Shown here piece by piece: positions 6,292 to 12,335 of a stretch of DNA of 12,685 nt. The notes below the pieces were generated by a model. That model was not told the origin of the DNA and ran no database searches. It was given only the letters and a program-made list of their open reading frames with translations. The DNA comes from Thermoprotei archaeon (GTDB taxonomy: Archaea; Thermoproteota; Thermoprotei; QMSL01; B3-G16): the NCBI GenBank assembly GCA_003649665.1, contig QMSL01000025.1, positions 1 through 12,685 of the forward strand. Reading direction: 5' to 3'. A program made the position numbers and the translations under genes. The first letter of the stretch is position 1. Every line of letters starts with the position of its first letter.

Positions 6292-7010
6292 ATCTCAACT
6301 ATGACTATACCCTTGCCAGGTACTATATCAAACTCTAATTCCATTGGCTTAATGGGGGTCCATCTCATTTTACGGATCACCATAATCCTTCTATACCCTC
6401 GTATGCCTTTTTCAAGTCTGAGGACTATTACGCCAGAGGCAAGATATTCTTCTATTCCATAACGGCTAAGAGCGTTGGAGCCTGTAGGAACTTCTGAGGT
6501 CATTATTGTTGTACATCCAATTCTCCTCTCTATTTCAGTTATTAATCGTCTGACGTATTCTCTAACCCAGTTTAAGCGATCTTCGCCTAATATGAATGGG
6601 GCTATTGGATCAAGCACTAATCTTTTGATATTGAATTGTTTGCTCCACTTCTCTATTCTCTCAACTAAAGTCCTTACGCCTATTTTAAGGGCTTTACTAT
6701 CGAATTTCTCCGGGAATTCGCTGACTAATGAGAGGAAGTGAAGCCTATCAGTATCTATAAGCTCATCAACGTTCCAACCAAACTCCCTCACTCCATTTAT
6801 TAAGCTCTCTATATCCTCATCTCCTGAGACATAAAGGCCTGGTTGTCCAAGGGAAGAAGCACCATGTATGAGGAACTGCATAGCAAATATAGTCTTTCCA
6901 GTACCTGTTTCACCGGCAACTAGGTATGTTTTCCCTCTAATTAGACCACCATGAAGGATTTGGTCTAATTTCTCAATGCCTATAGGCTCTCTAGCCCTCG
7001 TGAGGCCCAC
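6288..7010 (-). CDS. Single-domain KaiC-like RecA-superfamily ATPase
   Basis: 240-aa protein with one KaiC/RadA-type P-loop domain. Features: the lead-in GIEKLDQILHGGLIRGKTYLVAG (11-33), Walker A G33-ETGTGKT-40, the strand GLYVSGDED (58-66) where KaiC has its catalytic Glu pair (here Asp64-Glu65-Asp66), Walker B RLVLDPIAPF (130-139, Asp134), and the C-terminal RKMRWTPIKPMELEF...GKGIVIVE typical of KaiC folds. Archaeal single-domain members are common; most have no assigned role and some act as signalling ATPases for motility or gene control. It starts at GTG 7010 inside the RHH gene (31-bp overlap), with AAAGAG immediately ahead, so it is probably translated by coupling to the regulator. It converges with the 125-aa gene. 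Confidence 0.85.
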   Translation of the reverse strand: MGLTRAREPIGIEKLDQILHGGLIRGKTYLVAGETGTGKTIFAMQFLIHGASSLGQPGLYVSGDEDIESLINGVREFGWNVDELIDTDRLHFLSLVSEFPEKFDSKALKIGVRTLVERIEKWSKQFNIKRLVLDPIAPFILGEDRLNWVREYVRRLITEIERRIGCTTIMTSEVPTGSNALSRYGIEEYLASGVIVLRLEKGIRGYRRIMVIRKMRWTPIKPMELEFDIVPGKGIVIVEI

Positions 7011-7165
7011 CTCTTTCCATAAGATAAATTATCTAATTCACTTTTCAATAATTCCCTGACTGCGGCTCGTATTACCTCACTTCTACTGGTAAACCTACCA
7101 GTCTTTATTAAGTAATCTATTTCCTTGATGAGATCTTCGGGCATCTTTACACTGATTGTCTTCAA
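6980..7165 (-). CDS. Ribbon-helix-helix (CopG/MetJ-type) transcriptional regulator
   Basis: 61-aa protein with the complete RHH fold: the DNA-contacting strand MKTISVKMP (1-9), helix A (EDLIKEIDYLIKTG), the turn RFTSRSEVIR, and helix B (AVRELLKSELDNL). A positively charged tail (YGKRWASRG) follows. RHH proteins bind as dimers to short inverted or direct repeats and often repress their own operon. Start: the TTG at 7165 is supported by a strong SD GGTGAT (7176-7171) five bases upstream and by the fold beginning right there. It overlaps the KaiC-like gene by 31 bp. An inverted repeat upstream is a candidate operator. It could be read as an antitoxin, but the partner is a KaiC-like ATPase, not a known toxin. 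Confidence 0.88.
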   Translation of the reverse strand: MKTISVKMPEDLIKEIDYLIKTGRFTSRSEVIRAAVRELLKSELDNLSYGKRWASRGLESL

Positions 7166-7172
7166 TAAGTAT

Positions 7173-7200
7173 CACCTATCCTTAGGTATTAAGATAGGTG
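7173..7200. promoter_or_regulatory. Perfect 8-bp inverted repeat in the RHH promoter: candidate autoregulatory operator
   Basis: CACCTATC (7173-7180) and GATAGGTG (7193-7200) are exact inverted copies separated by 12 bp, so the half-site centres are 20 bp apart, two helical turns. A further small palindrome CCTTAGG sits between them. The TATA-like TTTTATTGA (minus strand, about 7210-7202) lies directly upstream and the predicted start is near 7180, so a bound RHH protein would block TFB/RNAP. The left arm overlaps the SD. Confidence 0.6.
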
Positions 7201-7335
7201 TCAATAAAAGCTTAACTGTAGATCTTCAGCATGCTATTACCTAAGGCGAGTATACAAAGTAGAGACACTTATATGCCTAAATTATCCTCTCATTTACCTT
7301 ATTTAGTGAAGGATACAAATTAAAATTCCACATGA

Positions 7336-9834
7336 CTAATGTACTACCTTTATCGTCGTTCCCTTTCTTCCCTCATAGCTAAGTTTGTAAATTCTCCCTT
7401 TAATACCCATCTTTCTTACGCCAACCCTTACTATTTCCTCGTATTCGGGGTTTTGTGTAGCTATAATTAACTGTCTTATCCCTGTTGTTGTTCCTAGCGT
7501 TCTTATTATGGCCTTTCTACACTCGCTATCTATATTGGGAACGGGCTCGTCCATTATGAGTAGTGAGAGACCTCGAGGTCTTAACTTGGAGAATGCTATT
7601 ATTAGAGCTAAAGAGACTAGAACTTTTTGTCCATCGCTCATTCTACTGAGTACTGGAACCCATTTATTGTCTATACTTCTCCTCGCGTATATTTCATATA
7701 TGCTTCTCTCATATCCCTCTCCTGTCTTCCTGACTTCAACTCTTATGTCTATCTCGTCGTAATCCTTATATGGATATATGTTTCTGAAAACCTCATTTGC
7801 TATTGGTACAAGCCTTTCCAAAATCTTATCCCTAACTTCTCTTTGAATACTTCTAAATAAGTTCTTTATAGTTACTAACCTGTCCCTTAACTCCACTAAA
7901 GCCTTTATCTTCTTTTCCAAATCCTTCATATTTGCGCTTGCCTCCTTAACTTCATTTATTACTCTCTCGTATTCCTCTATAGATTCCCTTACTTCTTGTA
8001 GTTCCCTCTCATATTGGCTCATCATTACTCTTAACTCACTTGTCCTTTGAATTATTGTGTGAACTTTTTCAGGCGTATACTCCATGCTTGCAATTATATC
8101 CCTCAGCTTCCTTATCTTACTCTCGTATTCCTTTAATTCCCTCTCCTTCTCCATAAATGCTATATACTTCTCTATTGTCTCAAGGTTGCTCCGTATTGTC
8201 TTAAGGGCTTTTGAGAGTTGTGCTACTCTTCGTCTTGCATCTTCAATCGCCTCTAGTAAGCTATAGTACTTCTCCTCTTCTTTTTTCTCCTCCTCTTGTA
8301 GTAGTCTTAACTCACGCTCTTTCAGCTTGAGATCAACTATCTTCTCTTCTAACATTCTTAATTTCTCAAGCACTTTAGTTAATTCCTCGATCTTATCCTT
8401 AAGTTGAGGAACTATATTCTCGTACTCTATGGTTCGTCGGCTGAGTAAGTCCATCTTTCCGATTAGCTTTTTCTCGTATTTCTCCCTCTCAATGGGCCTT
8501 TCACATATTGGACATTCCACCTTACCCTTTAGAGTTAGTTCCTTGATAACAGATTTTATTACATCAAGAAGGGCTCTTTCTCTTCCTCCCTTTTCCCTAG
8601 CTTCATTTAGCTTATTTTTCATTTCATCTATCTTCTTCATGACTTCCCTACTTGTACCATATTTTGTTATGAGAGCATCGTATTCCTCTCTTAATTTTCT
8701 AAGCTCGTCTACTTCCATTAGTAAGGCATTCAGTTTACTCCTTAACCTATTCATGACCTCTTGTGTACCTAGCACTCTCTCATTGAGAGTACTTAGTTCG
8801 TATTCGTACTCATTTTTCACATCCTCTAATATCTCTATAGCCCTTCTTGCTTCCCTTACAAAATCCCTTAATTTATCCTTTGTCACATCGATTTCCTTTA
8901 TCCTTTTAGCATCTGCTTCTCTAAGAAACTCTATTAGAAGCTCTACTATTTGATCTTTTAGCCCTCGTGCCATTAATAGTATCTCGTTCATAGAGATTGT
9001 TCGTACTGCCTCAAGCTCCCTTATCTCTCTCCTTAAGCCATCAACTATTGCCTCAAGTCTTGCCACTTCATGCATGAGTGACCTCTGCTTTTCCTCAATT
9101 TCCTTTACTTTTCTGTACTTTTCCTCGTATACCTTAAGTTCTTCCTCAGCTCTTTCTCTCTTCTCCTTTATTTTCTCCTCTCTTTCTCTAAGTTCCTTTA
9201 TTTTCTGCTCTAGTTCATCTGGGGTTCCGTATTTCTCCAATGTTCTTTCAAATTCCCTCTTCCTTTCTTCAAGCTCCTCTATCTTCGCCTCAACTTCCCC
9301 TATTGGTATTCCTCTAAATGCCTCTTCTAGTGCTGAAATACCAAAGAGCTTATCTAACGCTTCACTTCTTCTCATGGGAGGACCATAAATTAATGCTTCT
9401 AGAACTTCTTGTCGTATTAATATGTGTCTGCTAAAGTCCTCGTATTCTATACCGCCAAGAATTCTAGAAAGATACATCTCACATTCTTTGCCACGATATT
9501 CCTTTCCATTTACAATTATTCTTAACCTACCTCGCCTTTTACGTTGTTTACTTCTTATGATTTCATAGATATTGCCTTTGTCATCAATAAGTTTCAACTT
9601 CACTTCTGCCTCTTCTTCAAAGTCATTTATGAGATCATCAAGTTTTATACTCTTCCTCTCCTTAACTTCAAATGTTGTTCCGAAGAGGGCATATTCTATT
9701 GCCTGTAATAAGGAAGACTTACCCGATCCTACTCCTCCAGTTAATACTATCACATCAAAGTCTAGATCTACCTTCTTTAGCTTAGTGAATGAGCGAAATC
9801 CCCTTAATTCTATCTCCTTAAGCCTGAGAGGCAA
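7336..9834 (-). CDS. Rad50/SMC-like coiled-coil ATPase of the crenactin cluster (arcadin-4 candidate)
   Basis: A chain of about 832 aa (836 from GTG 9846, the numbering used here). The N-lobe has LKEIELRGFRSF and Walker A G37-GVGSGKS-44; R145-Q146 marks the Q-loop. Two long charged coiled-coil arms (about 185-440 and 452-665) meet at a zinc-hook motif C445-PIC-448. The C-lobe carries a signature motif M736-SDGQK, Walker B LLIMDEP (762-768) and NID. Unlike Rad50, the signature is SDGQ rather than SGGE, and the switch motif reads TQN where Rad50 has SHD. No Mre11, NurA or HerA gene is adjacent. Position after crenactin fits arcadin-4, described as SMC/Rad50-like in Pyrobaculum. The TTG at 9834 is chosen because GGTGA (9844-9840) is five bases upstream; it overlaps the previous gene by 17 bp. 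A T-rich stretch (7316-7329) follows the stop. Confidence 0.85.
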   Translation of the reverse strand: MPLRLKEIELRGFRSFTKLKKVDLDFDVIVLTGGVGSGKSSLLQAIEYALFGTTFEVKERKSIKLDDLINDFEEEAEVKLKLIDDKGNIYEIIRSKQRKRRGRLRIIVNGKEYRGKECEMYLSRILGGIEYEDFSRHILIRQEVLEALIYGPPMRRSEALDKLFGISALEEAFRGIPIGEVEAKIEELEERKREFERTLEKYGTPDELEQKIKELREREEKIKEKRERAEEELKVYEEKYRKVKEIEEKQRSLMHEVARLEAIVDGLRREIRELEAVRTISMNEILLMARGLKDQIVELLIEFLREADAKRIKEIDVTKDKLRDFVREARRAIEILEDVKNEYEYELSTLNERVLGTQEVMNRLRSKLNALLMEVDELRKLREEYDALITKYGTSREVMKKIDEMKNKLNEAREKGGRERALLDVIKSVIKELTLKGKVECPICERPIEREKYEKKLIGKMDLLSRRTIEYENIVPQLKDKIEELTKVLEKLRMLEEKIVDLKLKERELRLLQEEEKKEEEKYYSLLEAIEDARRRVAQLSKALKTIRSNLETIEKYIAFMEKERELKEYESKIRKLRDIIASMEYTPEKVHTIIQRTSELRVMMSQYERELQEVRESIEEYERVINEVKEASANMKDLEKKIKALVELRDRLVTIKNLFRSIQREVRDKILERLVPIANEVFRNIYPYKDYDEIDIRVEVRKTGEGYERSIYEIYARRSIDNKWVPVLSRMSDGQKVLVSLALIIAFSKLRPRGLSLLIMDEPVPNIDSECRKAIIRTLGTTTGIRQLIIATQNPEYEEIVRVGVRKMGIKGRIYKLSYEGRKGTTIKVVH

Positions 9835-10039
9835 TACTCTCACCACGCACTATCTTTTCAATAAGCTCTCTAACATACTCCTTAGCTGCTCTAGTTCCTT
9901 CGTAGTAAAATTTCTTAAATAACTCTAGCGCTAGTTCTGCTGTTTCTTGGTCTTTAATCTTTGATATTATTAGTCTCTTCACTTCTTCTACGACATCTAT
10001 TATCTCTCCTTCCCTCTTCTTGACAGCACTTGAAGCCAT
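9818..10039 (-). CDS. Small helical protein of the crenactin cluster (arcadin-3 candidate)
   Basis: 73-aa protein with no catalytic motif. It appears to be all helical: a polar N-terminus (ASSAVKKREGE), a hydrophobic helix IIDVVEEVKRLIISKI (13-28), a second helix TAELALELFKKFYYEG (33-48) and a third TRAAKEYVRELIEKIVRG (49-66). Its place between the coiled-coil arcadin-2-like gene and the Rad50-like gene, overlapping both (40 bp and 17 bp), argues that it is a genuine, co-translated arcade component; the arcadin-3 label rests on position and size only. ATG at 10039 is preceded by AAGGGA six bases upstream. A likely role would be as an adaptor for the filament regulator or the ATPase, but this is inference. 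Confidence 0.7.
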   Translation of the reverse strand: MASSAVKKREGEIIDVVEEVKRLIISKIKDQETAELALELFKKFYYEGTRAAKEYVRELIEKIVRGESIASQA

Positions 10040-10695
10040 GTATTATCCCTTAAATATGATGGTAGTTCCTCCTTATTAGGGATACTCACAGTTGCTTCCT
10101 CTTTTTCCCTTACGCTAACTCCTCCTAGTGATATCACTTCTCTCCTCTCTAAAGATGCGCTAAGCTCAGATACTCTACCTCTTAATTCCTCTACCTCTTT
10201 TGCAAGTTCCTTTAATTCCTCTACTTTCCTTGCTAGATCGGAATATTGCCTTTTCAGCCTGAGTATCTCATCTCTGAGCGCCTTTATTTCATTCACTATC
10301 TCAGTATGTATTATTTCCTTAGTTCTCCTTGGTGATGGCCTTGGCGGTATTACTTCGTTTATCTCACCATCCTCACTAACTAGTATAAGTCCTATACCAC
10401 TGCTTGTAAAAAGTCTACCATTTACGAGAGCTTTATATTTGGCACTTATTGCGACATAAACCTTATCGATGTATTCCCTTAAGACGGCTGCTTTTGTAAG
10501 GACCTCCGTAAGCTGATCCTTACTTATTAAGTCAGGTATTAACTTTATTGCAACTATATTCCTTGCATCTCTAAATAAGAGATCAATGTATTCGAAAAAC
10601 TCCTCTGGTAACTGAATCTCCCCTTTTACTAATATCTGAAATCCCCTAGAGGTGAAGTATTCCTTCAAATTGTTTATAAGGGATGAGTACTCCAT
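10000..10695 (-). CDS. Arcadin-2-like crenactin regulator: globular N domain, coiled coil, C-terminal tail
   Basis: 231-aa protein directly after crenactin. Residues 1-118 form an alpha/beta domain; 128-184 is a coiled coil (EIKALRDEILRLKRQYSDLA onward); 185-208 a polar linker; 209-231 a short helix-forming tail centred on W220-LQVLSRR. In Pyrobaculum, arcadin-2 has a coiled coil and a C-terminal segment that docks in crenactin's hydrophobic groove and depolymerises filaments, comparable to thymosin/cofilin contacts; the architecture here matches. The N domain resembles a degenerate PD-(D/E)xK nuclease fold (helix with RGF, strand with D38, strand IVAIK-51 lacking the acidic residue before IK). 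ATG at 10695 follows crenactin's stop by 14 bp, with AGGAG very close to it. The 3' end overlaps arcadin-3 by 40 bp. Confidence 0.75.
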   Translation of the reverse strand: MEYSSLINNLKEYFTSRGFQILVKGEIQLPEEFFEYIDLLFRDARNIVAIKLIPDLISKDQLTEVLTKAAVLREYIDKVYVAISAKYKALVNGRLFTSSGIGLILVSEDGEINEVIPPRPSPRRTKEIIHTEIVNEIKALRDEILRLKRQYSDLARKVEELKELAKEVEELRGRVSELSASLERREVISLGGVSVREKEEATVSIPNKEELPSYLRDNTWLQVLSRRGKER

Positions 10696-10709
10696 GGCTC
10701 CTACTCAAC

Positions 10710-11990
10710 TCACTCCTTAGTAAATATCATCCATCCTTCCATCCTCTCCCAATTCCATGTATAATCGTCAGGTACCGCTACACTGTAAACTATACATCCT
10801 CGCCATACGCTATATTGCGGATCCTTAGTTAAAGATACGCTTACGTTCTCTATACCCTTCTCCTTCATCATAATTCTCATCTTCGTTGCTGCATCAACTG
10901 CTACTCCTTCCAGGCCTTGTGGGACTTTCCAGGCGAAGTTTCCACCGCTTAAGATTATTTCTCTGTAGAGGTATGGTTGTAATTCTATCGGGGTCCTTTG
11001 TACTGCCTCTATCACAGCTTCTGCCATATCCATCATTCCATAGAATATCCTATCCCCTATCTTTACATCTCTTGGCCTTGGCATACCTCGCTTCCAGTAG
11101 CTCTCGTAGATCTCATGATTTGGGTTAAATACATATTCTCCTATTAGAAATCGCATCCAGCCTTGATCTCCCATATCTATCTCAATCCTAGTACCGGGAA
11201 CTTTAAAGACTGTTCTTAGCTTCTCCTTTTCTCTCTTACCGAACTCAATTGCCTTATTTAGATCTGCTGGAACTAACCCAACAGCCTCCTTAAACATCCT
11301 TACAAGCTTCTCTTCCTGGACTAAGTCGCCATAACCTAGATCTCTAAGTATTTCAGCTGTTATGTAATTTGCATCGCTTCCTCCACGGTTGAGAGTAACT
11401 ATTGCCCTCCTTATAGGATACATCGAAATTGGACTTATCTGAGTATTACCATGGCCGGATTCGAGAACTACACATGTCGTCTTCTTCTGTGCGATTGCAA
11501 CCGCTAAGGGTTGCGGTATTATAGTCACTGCCCTAACTAAGCCATATTCTTCATTTATCCTTTCATGTATTTCAAATAATTTCTCATACATGTATTTCGG
11601 AGCTATTATTGATATTGCGGCGGTTACGTAAAATCCCTTAAAGTCTCTCTCCTTAGGCTTATATTTAAGTAAACCATACTTCGTTATCTCATATATTACC
11701 TCCCATGCCTTAGTATCATTTAGATCTACTATTCCATTTCTCATAGGGTATATCATCCTCTCAGCTAAGTCTTCTCTAGCTTCTAAGTACAGTGGTATCT
11801 CAGGACCCACCACAACTTTTCTAGTTGCGCCCATAAGCTTGTACATTATCGAGGAAGTATCAGGTATATAACCCCTATTTTCAATTATATCAGGAGTTTC
11901 CCCTAAGGTTATGGGTCCAAATTTAAAGTCGCTAGTACCATAGTCCTCTCCATATGCGTATTTTCTTCGATAAGCATCTATTGTAGACAA
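10710..11990 (-). CDS. Crenactin (archaeal actin homologue)
   Basis: 426-aa actin-fold ATPase. It resembles Pyrobaculum crenactin along its whole length as I recall it: DAYRRKYAYGEDYGTSDFK at the start and PQYSVWRG...EGW near the end. ATP-site elements: phosphate-1 D16-YGTS with K23; Q160 at the place of actin's catalytic Gln137 (IIPQPLA); phosphate-2 L176-ESGHGN, where E177 and H180 replace actin Asp154 and Asp157, as in crenactins; adenosine loop LSGGNFAWKVP (347-357). Crenactin forms right-handed double-helical filaments very like F-actin and is tied to cell shape. The start must be TTG 11990: an in-frame TAG lies four codons upstream, and the next Met (49) is past phosphate-1. AGGGG sits six bases ahead of the TTG. 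It heads the arcadin genes with short gaps and overlaps. Confidence 0.96.
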   Translation of the reverse strand: MSTIDAYRRKYAYGEDYGTSDFKFGPITLGETPDIIENRGYIPDTSSIMYKLMGATRKVVVGPEIPLYLEAREDLAERMIYPMRNGIVDLNDTKAWEVIYEITKYGLLKYKPKERDFKGFYVTAAISIIAPKYMYEKLFEIHERINEEYGLVRAVTIIPQPLAVAIAQKKTTCVVLESGHGNTQISPISMYPIRRAIVTLNRGGSDANYITAEILRDLGYGDLVQEEKLVRMFKEAVGLVPADLNKAIEFGKREKEKLRTVFKVPGTRIEIDMGDQGWMRFLIGEYVFNPNHEIYESYWKRGMPRPRDVKIGDRIFYGMMDMAEAVIEAVQRTPIELQPYLYREIILSGGNFAWKVPQGLEGVAVDAATKMRIMMKEKGIENVSVSLTKDPQYSVWRGCIVYSVAVPDDYTWNWERMEGWMIFTKE

Positions 11991-12000
11991 TATTTTCCCC

Positions 12001-12032
12001 TACCTTTTAGAAGGTAAAGACGCATATATTCC
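12001..12032 (-). promoter_or_regulatory. Crenactin promoter with a 16-bp inverted repeat between TATA box and predicted start
   Basis: On the minus strand a TATA element AATATATG (12031-12024 region) is followed by the inverted repeat TACCTT-TTAG-AAGGTA (12001-12016 on the plus strand; 6-bp perfect arms). Transcription would start near 12000, ten bases before the TTG. The repeat lies exactly where a repressor would block initiation, so it is a candidate operator; if the start is farther upstream it could instead be a small mRNA hairpin. Confidence 0.45.
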
Positions 12033-12047
12033 TAACGTAACTTTTTA

Positions 12048-12275
12048 TCAAAATAATGAGCTCTCTCCCATTAGATAGCTCATCTGCGTTAGCCTATCCA
12101 TTATCTCTACATATTCTCGTTCAAGTTTCCTCTTCCTCTCCTCATATTCCTTATCTGTTATCTCTCCTTTCTCCTTCTTGTTAAGTAGGTTCATGAATTC
12201 CTCTTCGAGTTCCTTCTTCCTTCTCTTAAGCTTCTTAACGTATTCCTCCATTTTCTTAGGATCAGCTATTCCCAT
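12048..12275 (-). CDS. Small charged helical protein (SHOCT-like), first gene of the crenactin unit
   Basis: 75-aa very charged helical protein (78 aa from a TTG at 12284). The middle reads LLNKKEKGEITDKEYEERKRKL, resembling SHOCT-type helical hairpins that often serve as oligomerisation or docking elements; the flanking helices (ADPKKMEEYVKKLKRRKKELEEEF and EREYVEIMDRLTQM) are predicted coiled coils. The tail YLMGESSLF is hydrophobic. No enzyme motif is seen. The ATG at 12275 is preferred: GAGG lies ten bases upstream and a TATA element (12300-12293) is suitably spaced. Crenactin follows 57 bp downstream with its own promoter-like sequence, so it may be co-transcribed or separately controlled. 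It could be a fifth arcade component or an unrelated neighbour. Confidence 0.6.
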   Translation of the reverse strand: MGIADPKKMEEYVKKLKRRKKELEEEFMNLLNKKEKGEITDKEYEERKRKLEREYVEIMDRLTQMSYLMGESSLF

Positions 12276-12335
12276 TTGAATCAAGCCTCAGGATTATATA
12301 CTACGGATTCGATATAAACGTTGGGTTAGAGCACG
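12276..12335. promoter_or_regulatory. Divergent promoter between the SHOCT-like gene and the cyclophilin-like gene
   Basis: A 60-bp AT-rich gap between head-to-head genes. ATTATATA (12293-12300) is a TATA candidate in both directions: about 20-25 bp from the minus-strand ATG at 12275, and placing a plus-strand start near 12324. GATATAAAC (12311-12319) is an alternative plus-strand TATA. Shared control of the two genes would be expected. Confidence 0.4.

Noticed and set aside
6980..7165. RHH protein as the antitoxin of a toxin-antitoxin pair
   Set aside because: The overlapping partner is a KaiC-like ATPase with intact P-loop, not a toxin fold such as RelE, PIN or HEPN.
7201..7335. Gap after the Rad50-like gene as a site for a small gene or RNA
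   Set aside because: Only a 16-codon frame (from 7273) and no C/D boxes or tRNA-like arms are visible; a weak T-rich terminator is all I can see.
8429..8953. Long plus-strand frame rich in Ser, Leu and Phe opposite the Rad50-like gene
   Set aside because: It is the antisense image of a coiled-coil gene rich in Glu/Lys/Arg codons; composition and lack of start signals mark it as a shadow.
7336..9834. Canonical DNA-repair Rad50
   Set aside because: Signature and switch motifs differ, Mre11/NurA/HerA are absent nearby, and it overlaps crenactin-cluster genes; the arcadin-4 assignment explains it better.
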